DNA of 64,000 bases from Syntrophaceae bacterium (GTDB taxonomy: Bacteria; Desulfobacterota; Syntrophia; Syntrophales; PHBD01), in NCBI GenBank assembly GCA_013177825.1, contig JABLXX010000002.1, positions 434,001 to 498,000 of the forward strand, written 5' to 3'. Below are positions 17,359 to 25,996 of this stretch, piece by piece. The notes under the pieces are model-generated. The model searched no databases. It worked only from the letters and a program-made list of their open reading frames with translations, and was not told the DNA's origin. A program made the position numbers and the translations under genes. Positions within the stretch are counted from its first letter, which is position 1; every line of letters starts with the position of its first letter.

Positions 17359-18513
17359 ATGAACCGCCTACGGTTGGAAAGATGGATGACGGCCCTCTTG
17401 ATCGCATTGCTGGCGGCCGGGATCGCTGCCTGCGGGCTGATGCCGGTCAAACCGGTCAGTGAGATGGATACGCCGGAACATCATTTCTTCCTTGGTCAAA
17501 AAGCCCTGGACGAGGGGCGGATTCAGGATGCGGGAGCCAGCTTCGACCGGGCCCTCCAGCTGGACCCGAAATACTCCAAGGCTCATGCCGGCAAGGGCAT
17601 TGTCGCGGCGTACATGAAGGACCCGAACGGCGCCCTGAAAAACGTGGACAAGGCCTGGTGGCACGCAAGCACGAACGACCAGAAGGCCTACGCCGATATC
17701 GCCTACATCCGGGTCTATACCCTCAACCAGTCCCCTGTGAACTGGCTTGACCTGGCCCGGGAAAAGTTCGATTTCGCCGTTCAGTTCGATCCCCGTTCCT
17801 CCGGTGCCTATTATTTCATGGGGATGGCCTACCGGGCGGCCCTGGAGTTCGAGAAGGCCCGGGGCATGTTCGCCAAGGTGGCCGAGCTGAAGGGGGACTA
17901 CACCGCGCAGGCGGCGGCCCAGTGGGAACTGATGGACAAGATCCAGCGCGCCATGCCGGGAACCGTCACGGGCAGGAAGATCGCCCTCCTGGAGAAGATC
18001 AGCCGGGCCGATGCGGCCGCCCTGTTCATGGAAGAACTGAAAATCGACACGCTCTATGAGCGGCGGACCGTCAAGACCTTCGATACGTCCTTCCGGGAAC
18101 CCGGAAAACTGGCGAAAAAGAGCGTCGCGACCCCGAAGGACGTGGCCGGCCATCCCCTGAAAGCCGACGTTGAGGGACTCCTGAAATACGGCGTGCGGGG
18201 CCTCGAGGTCTATCCCGACGGAACGTTCGATCCCGCGGGTCTCGTGTCACGGGCGGCTTATGCCATGATGATCGAGGACATCCTCATCAAGGTGACGGGG
18301 GACGAGAAACTGGCGACCAAGTTCATCGGCAGCACGTCCACCTTCGGCGACCTGAGGTCCGATCTCCCCTATTTCAACGCCGTCATGGTCGTGACAAGCA
18401 GGGGGATCATGAAGGGAAACCTCGCGACGGGACAGTTCAGCCCGGACGGCGCAGTATCCGGTGTGGATGCGCTCCTGATCATCAAGGAATTCAAGGAGCA
18501 GCTGAAGTTCTGA
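17359..18513 (+). CDS. lipoprotein with TPR and S-layer homology-like domain
   Basis: This is a 384-residue lipoprotein (lipobox IAAC, Cys21). Residues about 35-205 form TPR-like repeats (HHFFLGQKALDEGRIQDAGA, GAYYFMGMAYRAALEFEKAR). The C-terminus from about residue 275 resembles S-layer homology motifs: GLEVYPDGTFDPAGLVSRA, then a second unit GIMKGNLATGQFSPDGAVSG. SLH domains bind cell-wall polymers in Gram-positives and peptidoglycan in some Gram-negatives. An outer-membrane-to-wall tether role is inferred. AAGGAG precedes ATG 17359 by eight bases; an ATG at 17335 is in frame but has no SD. Confidence 0.8.
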   Translation: MNRLRLERWMTALLIALLAAGIAACGLMPVKPVSEMDTPEHHFFLGQKALDEGRIQDAGASFDRALQLDPKYSKAHAGKGIVAAYMKDPNGALKNVDKAWWHASTNDQKAYADIAYIRVYTLNQSPVNWLDLAREKFDFAVQFDPRSSGAYYFMGMAYRAALEFEKARGMFAKVAELKGDYTAQAAAQWELMDKIQRAMPGTVTGRKIALLEKISRADAAALFMEELKIDTLYERRTVKTFDTSFREPGKLAKKSVATPKDVAGHPLKADVEGLLKYGVRGLEVYPDGTFDPAGLVSRAAYAMMIEDILIKVTGDEKLATKFIGSTSTFGDLRSDLPYFNAVMVVTSRGIMKGNLATGQFSPDGAVSGVDALLIIKEFKEQLKF

Positions 18514-18653
18514 CAGGCTGCCGGGCTGTCTCCAACCGCCTGAAATAATGATCGTTACAGCAACCTGCTGAATCACATTCCGCAATGGGCAGGGGGTGGC
18601 GGGTTCTCGCAGGGGAACCGCCGCCCCCTCGCATTGCCTGGGAGAGCCGAGCC

Positions 18654-21311
18654 ATGGAAGGAAAGACCATCGGGAAGGTGTTTGAACCGCATGCCGCGGA
18701 GGCGAAATGGTACCAGTACTGGCTGGACCGGAATTACTTTCACGCCCAGGATTCGAGCGACCGGCCCCCGTTCTCCATCGTCATTCCCCCTCCCAACGTG
18801 ACCGGCATGCTCCATATGGGGCACGCCCTGAACAACACCCTTCAGGACATCATGATCCGCTACCGCCGCATGCAGGGATGCAACACCCTGTGGATGCCCG
18901 GGACGGACCATGCCGGTATCGCCACGCAGAACGTGGTCGAGCAGGAGCTGGCCCGGGAGGGCAAGAACCGCCATGACCTGGGACGGGAGAAGTTCATCGA
19001 GCGGGTCTGGGAATGGAAGCACAAGTACGGCGGCGTCATCACCAACCAGCTCAAGCGGATCGGCTCTTCCTGCGACTGGCCCCGGGAACGGTTCACCATG
19101 GACGAGGGGCTGTCCCGGGCGGTCCGTGAGGCCTTCGTCCGGCTTTACAACGACGGGCTCATCTACCAGGGAGACTATATTGTCAACTGGTGTCCCCGCT
19201 GCCACACGGCCATCTCCGATCTCGAAGTGGAATACAAGGAGGAGCAGGGCTCTCTCTGGGACATCCGCTATCCCTATGCCGACGGGAGCGGCGACATCGT
19301 CGTCGCCACGACCCGTCCGGAGACGATGCTGGGCGACACCGCGGTGGCGGTCAACCCCCAGGACTCCCGCTATACCGACAAGATCGGCAAAGAAGTGATC
19401 CTTCCCCTGGTGAACAAAAAAATCCCGGTCATCGCCGACGACTACGTCACCATGGACTTCGGATCCGGCGCCGTGAAGATCACCCCCGCGTGCGACCCCG
19501 CCGACTTCGCCATCGCCCAGCGCCATCCCATCGGACTCGTCATGATCATGGACGGCAGCGCCGTCATGAACGAGAACTGCGGCGTCTACCAGGGGCAGGA
19601 CCGCTACGAGTGCCGGAAGAACGTCATTGCGGACCTGGAGAAGGGCGGCTACCTCCTGAAGACGGAGCCCTACACTCACAACGTGGGCAAATGCTACCGG
19701 TGCAAGACCGACATCGAGCCCTACGTCTCGAAGCAGTGGTTCGTGAAGGTCAAGCCCCTCGCCAAAGCAGCGACGGCGGCGGTCATCAAGGGGAAAACGA
19801 AAATCATTCCCTCCATGTGGGAGGCCACCTATTTCGACTGGATGGACAACATCCGCGACTGGTGCATCTCCCGGCAGATCTGGTGGGGTCACCGGATTCC
19901 CGTCTGGTACTGTGACAGCTGCTCCGGGACGATCGTCTCCACGGAAGATCCCGCGTCCTGCCCCACCTGCAAGAACACGGACCTCCGCCAGGAAGAGGAC
20001 GTCCTCGACACCTGGTTCAGCTCCGCCCTCTGGCCCTTCTCGACCCTCGGCTGGCCCGACCAGACGCCGGCGCTGAAGACCTTCTACCCGACGTCGCTTC
20101 TGATCACGGGTTTCGACATCCTCTTCTTCTGGGTGGCCCGCATGATGATGATGGGCCTCTACATCATGAAGGACGTGCCGTTCAAGGACGTGTACCTGCA
20201 CGCGCTGGTGCGGGACGAGCACGGCGACAAGATGAGCAAGTCCAAGGGCAACAGCATCGACCCGCTGGAGATGGTGGACAAGTTCGGCGCCGATGCGTTC
20301 CGCTTCACCCTGGCGGCCTTTACGGCCCAGGGGCGTGACGTGCGGATGTCGGAGGAGCGGATCCAGGGATATAAATTCTTCGTCAACAAGCTCTGGAACG
20401 CCGCCCGGTTCTCCCTGATGAACCTGGAGGACGCCCCCGCGGGCGAGCAGCGCCGCAACCGGGCCGCGGAGTCGCTCGCGGACCGCTGGATCCAGGCTCG
20501 CCTGAACCGGACCGTGGCGGAGGTCATCCGGACCCTCGACGAGTACAAGTTCAACGAGGCGTCGGCGGCGGTGTACCAGTTCATCTGGCATGAACTGTGT
20601 GACTGGTACCTGGAGATGGGCAAGCCGGTGCTTTACGGCAAGAATGCCCCGGAGCAGCGGCAGGCGGCCCAGAAGACCCTCTTCGCGGTACTGAAGGCAT
20701 CGCTTCAGCTACTCCATCCCTTCATGCCCTTCGTGACGGAGGAGATCTGGGAGGCCCTCGTGGGAGACGGAGGCTCCATCATGGTGAGCCGCTTCCCCGC
20801 GCCCGACGCCTCGCTGGAGGATCCCGAGGCGGAAGAGCAGATGGGGCTGGTCATGGATATCATCGGCCGGGTCCGGAATATCCGCGGAGAGATGAACATC
20901 CCTCCGTCCAAAAAGCTCAAGATCATCGTATCCGCTGCGGACGCCTCCCTGCGGGCCGTGGCGGAGCAGCAACGCACCCTGATCGTTCACCTGGCAAACC
21001 TGGAGAGCCTCGATACCGCCGGCGCCATGGATGAGCCGAAAGGGGCCGCCACGGGCGTCATCGGAGCCGTCCGGGTATTCGTCCTCCTGGAGGGAACGGT
21101 CGACTGGGCGGGGGAAAAGGCCCGTCTCGAGAAGGAAGCCGCCCGGGTTCAGAAGGACCTGGCCCAGACGCAGCGCAAGCTCTCCAGCAGCGACTTCCGG
21201 GAACGGGCCGCCGAGGCGGTGGTGAAGAAGGAAGAACAGAAACAGCGGGAGCTGACGGAAAAACTGACGGCTCTCGAGAGAGCCCTGAAGAAGATCCGGT
21301 CCCTGGTGTAA
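18654..21311 (+). CDS. valS: valine--tRNA ligase
   Basis: This class I aminoacyl-tRNA synthetase charges tRNA-Val. The 885 residues contain the HIGH-like motif PPNVTGMLHMGHALN, the CP1 editing domain (around TTRPETMLGDTAVAVNP), zinc-like cysteine pairs (NWCPRCHT, CDSCSG with CPTCKN), the KMSKS motif DKMSKSKGN and a C-terminal coiled-coil arm ending KKIRSLV. The start is ATG 18654 after GGGAGAG. In-frame upstream ATG 18585 would add 23 proline-rich residues not expected in ValS. An intrinsic terminator follows. Confidence 0.98.
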   Translation: MEGKTIGKVFEPHAAEAKWYQYWLDRNYFHAQDSSDRPPFSIVIPPPNVTGMLHMGHALNNTLQDIMIRYRRMQGCNTLWMPGTDHAGIATQNVVEQELAREGKNRHDLGREKFIERVWEWKHKYGGVITNQLKRIGSSCDWPRERFTMDEGLSRAVREAFVRLYNDGLIYQGDYIVNWCPRCHTAISDLEVEYKEEQGSLWDIRYPYADGSGDIVVATTRPETMLGDTAVAVNPQDSRYTDKIGKEVILPLVNKKIPVIADDYVTMDFGSGAVKITPACDPADFAIAQRHPIGLVMIMDGSAVMNENCGVYQGQDRYECRKNVIADLEKGGYLLKTEPYTHNVGKCYRCKTDIEPYVSKQWFVKVKPLAKAATAAVIKGKTKIIPSMWEATYFDWMDNIRDWCISRQIWWGHRIPVWYCDSCSGTIVSTEDPASCPTCKNTDLRQEEDVLDTWFSSALWPFSTLGWPDQTPALKTFYPTSLLITGFDILFFWVARMMMMGLYIMKDVPFKDVYLHALVRDEHGDKMSKSKGNSIDPLEMVDKFGADAFRFTLAAFTAQGRDVRMSEERIQGYKFFVNKLWNAARFSLMNLEDAPAGEQRRNRAAESLADRWIQARLNRTVAEVIRTLDEYKFNEASAAVYQFIWHELCDWYLEMGKPVLYGKNAPEQRQAAQKTLFAVLKASLQLLHPFMPFVTEEIWEALVGDGGSIMVSRFPAPDASLEDPEAEEQMGLVMDIIGRVRNIRGEMNIPPSKKLKIIVSAADASLRAVAEQQRTLIVHLANLESLDTAGAMDEPKGAATGVIGAVRVFVLLEGTVDWAGEKARLEKEAARVQKDLAQTQRKLSSSDFRERAAEAVVKKEEQKQRELTEKLTALERALKKIRSLV

Positions 21312-21356
21312 ACACCACCGACCGGTCCGGACCGTATCCGATCGGAAAGCATCCGG

Positions 21357-21390
21357 CCGGGTGGGCGACCCTGAACCCCACCCGGTTTTT
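21357..21390 (+). terminator. intrinsic terminator after valS
   Basis: A perfect 9-bp stem (CCGGGTGGG at 21357-21365, CCCACCCGG at 21377-21385) runs into five T residues. It separates valS from the nadC-led set of genes, whose promoter must be within or just after it or rely on read-through. Confidence 0.85.
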
Positions 21391-21408
21391 CGTCATCCTC
21401 GATCCATC

Positions 21409-22272
21409 ATGCAGGAATCCCTACCCGGCCACGTGCTGGAACCCATCATCCGCAGAGCCCTCGCCGAGGACATCGGCCCGGGTGACCTGACGACGTCCTC
21501 CATCCTCGGCGGCGAGGAAAGGGGGGAGGGGTGCGCCTTGGCGAAATCGGATCTGGTCGTGGCGGGCATCGACGTCTTCATCACGGCGTTCCGCCTGCTG
21601 GATCCGCAGGCCGCGCTGAAGGAATCTCTGAAAGACGGGACGGAGGCCCGACCGGGGCAGACGGTCGCAGTCGTGACCGGATCCCTCTCCGCCCTGCTCT
21701 CCGCAGAGCGGACGGCCCTGAACTTCCTCCAGCGCATGAGCGGCATCGCCACCATGACCAGGCAGTTCGTCGATGCCGTGTCAGGAACGAGCGCTCGCAT
21801 CCTCGACACCCGCAAAACCGTTCCGGGGCTCCGGGTCCTTGACAAGTACGCCGTCCGGTCCGGAGGCGGCACGAACCACCGGTTTGCCCTCTATGACGGC
21901 GTCCTCGTCAAGGAGAACCATGTCGCCGCCGCCGGCGGAATCGGGAGCGCCGTTCAGCGGGTCCGCCTGCGGGTGCCCCGCACCGTCCGCGTGGAAGTGG
22001 AGGTGAGGAATCTGGTGGAGCTGCAGGAGGCCCTGGATGCCGGCGCGGACATGGTCATGCTGGACAACATGGACGTGGAGGCGATGCGGGAGGCCGTCCG
22101 ACGGGTCGGCGGGCGGATCCCCCTCGAGGCCTCGGGGAACGTCTCGCTGGCCAACGTCAGGACCATCGCGGAGACGGGCGTGGACTTCATCTCCGTGGGC
22201 TCCCTGACCCACTCGGTCCGGGCGGCGGACATTTCCCTGCTGATCTCCCCGGAGCCGTCGCCCGAAGGATGA
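21409..22272 (+). CDS. nadC: nicotinate-nucleotide pyrophosphorylase (quinolinate phosphoribosyltransferase)
   Basis: NadC converts quinolinate and PRPP to nicotinate mononucleotide, a late step of de novo NAD synthesis. The 287 residues include LAEDIGPGDLTTSSI, SAERTALNFLQRMSGIAT, DTRKTVPGLRVLDKYAVRSGG (substrate-binding Arg and Lys), KENHV and EVEVRNLVEL. The start is ATG 21409; an in-frame ATG at 21361 lies inside the terminator. The genes that follow (biotin ligase, coaX, coaE) are also cofactor genes. Confidence 0.96.
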   Translation: MQESLPGHVLEPIIRRALAEDIGPGDLTTSSILGGEERGEGCALAKSDLVVAGIDVFITAFRLLDPQAALKESLKDGTEARPGQTVAVVTGSLSALLSAERTALNFLQRMSGIATMTRQFVDAVSGTSARILDTRKTVPGLRVLDKYAVRSGGGTNHRFALYDGVLVKENHVAAAGGIGSAVQRVRLRVPRTVRVEVEVRNLVELQEALDAGADMVMLDNMDVEAMREAVRRVGGRIPLEASGNVSLANVRTIAETGVDFISVGSLTHSVRAADISLLISPEPSPEG

Positions 22273-22285
22273 TACGGTCCCGATC

Positions 22286-23083
22286 ATGACGCCGCTGAAC
22301 GGAAAAACCTTTCAGAACATGCCGGCCGGCGGGAGGTTCGGCCGCCCGCTTCATCTGTTCGGCTCCGTGGAATCCACGAACCTGGCGGCGTTGAAGCTTG
22401 CAGCGGCAGGTGCTCCGGAAGGGACTGCCGTCATCGCCGAAGAACAGACGGCGGGCAGGGGGCGTCTCAACCGGACCTGGCAGTCCCCTCCGGGCTGCAA
22501 CCTGTATCTCTCGCTGGTCCTGAGGCCCGCGGTGGAACCGGCAGCGGCACCCCAGTTGACCCTCTTGGCCGGTGCGGCCGTCGCAAAGGCCCTGAACCGC
22601 TGGTGTCCCGGCATCGTCGGCGTAAAATGGCCGAACGACGTGCTGATCCGGGATCGCAAGGTCTGCGGCATCCTCACGGAGCTCCGGCTCTCCGGCGGAG
22701 GGATCTCCTCGGTGATCGTGGGAATCGGCGTCAACGTGAACATCCGGCGCGAAGAGCTGGATCCGGCATTCCGGGACGCCGCCACGTCGCTCCTGGAGGA
22801 GACCGGGACGGAAACGGACCGGACGGCCGTGGCAGCCGCCCTCCTGGAGGAGCTGGAGAACCTCTACGATCTCTGGATCCGGGAGGGATTCGAAGCGGTT
22901 CGGCCGCACTGGCTGCCCTATTCCGTCCTGACGGGAAAGCGCATCCGGGTCGCATTCCAGGACGAAGTGGAGGAAGGCACCGCAGTGGGGCTGGACGAGG
23001 ACGGAGCGCTGATTCTGGAGGAACCCACGGGCGCCCGGAAGCGCGTCCTGGCGGGAGACGCAACCATCTTGAAGGAGTCCTGA
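22286..23083 (+). CDS. biotin--[acetyl-CoA-carboxylase] ligase without DNA-binding domain
   Basis: This enzyme attaches biotin, via biotinyl-AMP, to a lysine on carboxyl carrier proteins. Its 265 residues correspond to the catalytic and C-terminal SH3-like domains only. The biotinyl-AMP loop GRGRLNRTW, the KWPNDVLI motif and CGILTEL are present. There is no N-terminal winged helix, so it cannot act as a repressor. A second ligase with that domain (birA, 27076-28095) lies 4 kb away. One base separates the stop from coaX, so the two are cotranscribed, a pairing seen in many bacteria. Confidence 0.93.
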   Translation: MTPLNGKTFQNMPAGGRFGRPLHLFGSVESTNLAALKLAAAGAPEGTAVIAEEQTAGRGRLNRTWQSPPGCNLYLSLVLRPAVEPAAAPQLTLLAGAAVAKALNRWCPGIVGVKWPNDVLIRDRKVCGILTELRLSGGGISSVIVGIGVNVNIRREELDPAFRDAATSLLEETGTETDRTAVAAALLEELENLYDLWIREGFEAVRPHWLPYSVLTGKRIRVAFQDEVEEGTAVGLDEDGALILEEPTGARKRVLAGDATILKES

Positions 23084-23084
23084 C

Positions 23085-23849
23085 ATGCTTTTGGTCATCG
23101 ATGTGGGAAACACCAATACGGTGCTGGGGGTCTTTGACGGCGACGAGCTGGTCCACGACTGGCGGATCCGGACCGTGACGGACCATACGGTGGACGAATA
23201 CGGGATGCTCATCTACAACCTGTACAAGTCGAGCCGGATCAGCTCCAAGGCCATCTCGGCCATCATCATCTCCTGCGTGGTTCCGCCCATGCTGAACATC
23301 CTGGAGCCGCTGTGCCTGAAGTATTTCAACGTCCGGCCCTTGATTGTCGGACCGGGCATCAAAACGGGGATGCCCATCTACTACGACAATCCCAAGGAAG
23401 TGGGCGCCGACCGGATCGTCAACGCCGTGGCGGCCTACGAGAAATACCGCCGCGACCTGATCATCGTCGACTTCGGCACGGCGACGACCTTCGACTACGT
23501 CTCGAAAAAGGGCGAGTACATGGGCGGGTGCATCTCGCCGGGCCTCATGATCTCCAGCGAGGCCCTCTTCGAGCGGGCCGCCAAGCTGCCCCGGGTCGAG
23601 CTGAGCAAGCCCCGGTCGGTCGTAGCCAAGGATACCGTCAGCAGCATGCAGGCGGGGATCGTGTACGGGTACGCGGGGCTTGTGGACGGCATCGTGAACC
23701 GGATGAAAGCAGAGGTGAAATCGGATCCCTACGTCGTCGCCACGGGGGGACTGGCCAAGGTCGTGTCCACGGAGGCGAAGTCCATCGACGAGGTGGATGA
23801 CATGCTGACCCTCCAGGGGCTCCGGATCATCTACGACAGGAACCGCTGA
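23085..23849 (+). CDS. coaX: type III pantothenate kinase
   Basis: CoaX phosphorylates pantothenate, the first step of coenzyme A synthesis. The 254-residue ASKHA-fold protein shows the phosphate motif [27 protein letters not shown] and DFGTATTFD, the type III signature set. AAGGAG lies ahead of the ATG, inside the end of the biotin ligase gene. coaE, the last enzyme of the same pathway, follows 35 bp later. Confidence 0.97.
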   Translation: MLLVIDVGNTNTVLGVFDGDELVHDWRIRTVTDHTVDEYGMLIYNLYKSSRISSKAISAIIISCVVPPMLNILEPLCLKYFNVRPLIVGPGIKTGMPIYYDNPKEVGADRIVNAVAAYEKYRRDLIIVDFGTATTFDYVSKKGEYMGGCISPGLMISSEALFERAAKLPRVELSKPRSVVAKDTVSSMQAGIVYGYAGLVDGIVNRMKAEVKSDPYVVATGGLAKVVSTEAKSIDEVDDMLTLQGLRIIYDRNR

Positions 23850-23884
23850 GACGGGGCCCGACGCAGGGAAAGGAACACGGAAAC

Positions 23885-24514
23885 ATGCTGAACGTCGGCC
23901 TGACGGGTGGAATCGGCTGCGGGAAATCGACGGTGGCCCGGATGCTGCTCCGGAAAGGGGCTTACATTGTCGATTTCGACCGGGTGGCCCACGAGGTGCA
24001 GGAACCGGACGGCGCGGCCTGGAAGGCCGTCGTCGCCGAATTCGGACCGGAGGTCCTCCGGCCGGACCGGACCCTCGACCGGGAGAAACTGGGCGCCATC
24101 GTCTTCAACGACGGGGCGAAACGGTGCCGTCTCAACGAGATCGTCCATCCCGCCGTCTTCGATGAGTGGCGCGGACGCGTGGAAGCGATCCGGCGGGAGA
24201 AGCCCGATGCCGTCGTCATTGCCGACGTGCCTCTCCTGTTCGAGGTGGGGATGCAGACGATGCTGGACCTGGTGGTCCTGGTGTACCTGAGCCCGGAGGG
24301 GCAGATCCGGCGCATCATGAAGAGAAACGGCTACACCCGCGAGGATGCGGCCCTCCGGCTGGCCTCCCAGATGCCCATCGACGAGAAGGTCCCTCTGGCC
24401 GACTTCGTTGTCAACAACGAGGGGACCTTCAAGGAAACAGAGATCCAGGTCGATGACATCTGGCGCAGACTGACGGAGAGGGAAGAAGAAAAACGGCTGG
24501 GAAGCGCCGCATAG
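23885..24514 (+). CDS. coaE: dephospho-CoA kinase
   Basis: CoaE phosphorylates the 3'-hydroxyl of dephospho-CoA, the final step of CoA synthesis. The 209 residues have the P-loop GLTGGIGCGKST, the DFDRVAHEVQ region and ADVPLLFEVGM, typical of the family. It starts at ATG 23885 after AAAGGAAC. It belongs with coaX in a cofactor operon. Confidence 0.96.
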   Translation: MLNVGLTGGIGCGKSTVARMLLRKGAYIVDFDRVAHEVQEPDGAAWKAVVAEFGPEVLRPDRTLDREKLGAIVFNDGAKRCRLNEIVHPAVFDEWRGRVEAIRREKPDAVVIADVPLLFEVGMQTMLDLVVLVYLSPEGQIRRIMKRNGYTREDAALRLASQMPIDEKVPLADFVVNNEGTFKETEIQVDDIWRRLTEREEEKRLGSAA

Positions 24515-24565
24515 CGGCCTTTTTGAACAGCCTGACAACCATCAACGGGGAGGAAGGAAAAGGGT

Positions 24566-25180
24566 ATGATCGAGAAAAACGTGAAGACGGATTTCAGCGG
24601 CAAGGTGTCCGAGCCGGTCGTCGATTCGACGGCGTATGTACATCCCCTGGCCGCCGTCATCGGGAACGTGACCCTGGGGAAGAACGTAATGGTCTCCCCC
24701 TGTGCGGCCGTCCGGGGAGACGAGGGGCAGCCCCTCCACGTCGGCGACAACGCCAATGTCCAGGACGGTGTAGTGATCCATGCACTGGAGACGGAGATGA
24801 ACGGCCAGCCGATCGAGAAGAACCTGGTCGAGGTGGAGGGGAAAAAATACGCCGTCTACGTCGGAAACAGGGTTTCCCTGGCCCACCAGGTCCAGATTCA
24901 CGGGCCCGCCGCGGTCCTGGACGACACCTTTGTGGGGATGAAGACCCTGGTGTTCCGGGCGATGGTCGGCCGGGGCTGCGTCATCGAGCCGGGCTGCATC
25001 CTGATGGGAGTGACCGTTGCGGACCGGCGCGTGGTCCCCGCCGGTTCCGTTGTCAAGACCCAGGCCCAGGCGGACGCCCTGCCGGAGGTTACCGACGACT
25101 ATCCCCTGAAGGACCTCAACAAGGGTGTGGTGCATGTGAACACGAACCTGGCGAAGGGGTACCTGGCGGTGAAGAAATAG
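24566..25180 (+). CDS. gamma-class carbonic anhydrase (Cam-like, left-handed beta-helix)
   Basis: This is a 204-residue hexapeptide-repeat protein with the three zinc histidines of gamma-carbonic anhydrases, in DGVVIHALE and SLAHQVQIHGP. An insertion between them (EMNGQPIEKNLVEVEGKKYA) resembles the loop of the archaeal Cam type. It would interconvert CO2 and bicarbonate, which could feed the biotin-dependent carboxylases encoded nearby. No signal peptide is seen, so it is cytosolic, unlike secreted Cam. AGGAAGG precedes the ATG. Enzymatic activity is likely but not certain, as many hexapeptide homologues are inactive. Confidence 0.85.
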   Translation: MIEKNVKTDFSGKVSEPVVDSTAYVHPLAAVIGNVTLGKNVMVSPCAAVRGDEGQPLHVGDNANVQDGVVIHALETEMNGQPIEKNLVEVEGKKYAVYVGNRVSLAHQVQIHGPAAVLDDTFVGMKTLVFRAMVGRGCVIEPGCILMGVTVADRRVVPAGSVVKTQAQADALPEVTDDYPLKDLNKGVVHVNTNLAKGYLAVKK

Positions 25181-25203
25181 CGGGCCGAGGGCGAAGAAGT
25201 CAT

Positions 25204-25259
25204 GAAAAAAGACCGGAGGAGAGAGGAGGATTCCCCTCTCCCGCCGGCCTTTTCTTTTT
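25204..25259 (+). terminator. terminator between converging genes
   Basis: A long imperfect stem formed by AAAAAAGACCGGAGG...GAGAGG and CCTCTCCCGCCGGCCTTTTC ends in a T-rich run (25251-25259). It closes the gamma-carbonic anhydrase transcript. The A-rich left side may also stop transcripts from the minus-strand gene that ends at 25374. Confidence 0.65.
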
Positions 25260-25373
25260 GGAGAGCCTCGATCCGCCCGCATCCTGCAGGGAGGCCCTGC
25301 TTGCTATCCGTTCCGGATCCGTTCGGGCGGAGATGCGGTGGCGGGCCCTTGCGAATTCGAGACGGCCTTTTCG

Positions 25374-25724
25374 TTATTTGAAGAGCGAAGACAGGGCGCC
25401 GGTGATCTTGGAGAAGCCGCCGTCCTGTTTCTTCAACTCCAGTTCGCAGGCCTCCAGCTCGCCCGGGTCCAGGTGTACGGCGCCGCACCCCTTGTTGATG
25501 CAGACGTCGATGGTCACGCCTCCGCGCTTGATTTCCGCCAGGCTCTTCGTCCCGCAGCGGAAGCAGTGGCCCTTGTGGTCCTCCCGGTACTTGGCGTCGG
25601 CCTCCTTCGCCGCCTTTTCCCGCAGGGCCATGATCAGCTTCCTGTCGTTTTCCTTGAAGAACACGTCTTCCGAGTCCCCTTCCGGGGGGAGTAGTACCTT
25701 TACCTTTTCTCTGTCGTCCGCCAT
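25374..25724 (-). CDS. small zinc-ribbon protein (zf-TFIIB type)
   Basis: This 116-residue cytosolic protein has a central zinc ribbon: HCFRCGTKSL, then VCINKGCGAVHLDPGELEA, matching the zf-TFIIB pattern (Cx2C, then CxxxC with a following LDxGEL). The N-terminal region (NDRKLIMALREKAAKEADAK) is a charged helix. AGGAGGA lies directly ahead of the ATG. Its function is unknown; such proteins may bind nucleic acid or zinc. It is transcribed divergently from bioB, with the BirA operator between them, so co-regulation is possible but unproven. Confidence 0.8.
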   Translation of the reverse strand: MADDREKVKVLLPPEGDSEDVFFKENDRKLIMALREKAAKEADAKYREDHKGHCFRCGTKSLAEIKRGGVTIDVCINKGCGAVHLDPGELEACELELKKQDGGFSKITGALSSLFK

Positions 25725-25910
25725 ATCTTCCTCCTGATGGATTTCGGTGTCGTCTCCGGAGCCCCGCGAGGCTCCCGTGCCTTATCATCTTTCCAGCGAT
25801 TTTTCAACGGGATCGAAAGTCTCGAAGGAGTCCGCCCGCGGCGTCGCTCCCGGCGGCAGGGCTCCGGCCCGCAGCCGATCCCCGATCCGTTGCAGGGCAG
25901 ACGTTCGCCA

Positions 25911-25942
25911 TTATCAACCAGGAAGCACGAATCGGTTGACAA
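25911..25942. promoter_or_regulatory. BirA operator upstream of bioB
   Basis: An inverted repeat TTATCAACC (25911-25919), 14 bp, GGTTGACAA (25934-25942) has the half-site sequence, spacing and orientation of proteobacterial BirA sites (family consensus TTGTAAACC, 14-15 bp, GGTTTACAA). The arms differ by a single base. The right arm contains the -35 hexamer of the bioB promoter, so bound BirA would block RNA polymerase. The regulator with a helix-turn-helix is the second gene of the operon. Confidence 0.85.
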
Positions 25943-25964
25943 TCGGGACGGATTTTCCTATGTA
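25936..25964 (+). promoter_or_regulatory. bioB promoter
   Basis: A perfect TTGACA (25936-25941) is followed after 17 bp by TATGTA (25959-25964). The -10 is only moderate, but the -35 lies within the BirA operator and the distance to the GTG start (25997) leaves a short leader with GGAAGGAA as SD. Confidence 0.65.
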
Positions 25965-25996
25965 GCGGGCACATTCGAAATTGGAAGGAACCTCAC

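Noticed and set aside
18514-18653. T-box-like leader upstream of valS
   Set aside because: No T-box consensus or antiterminator is visible in these 140 bases, and such leaders are rare outside Gram-positives.
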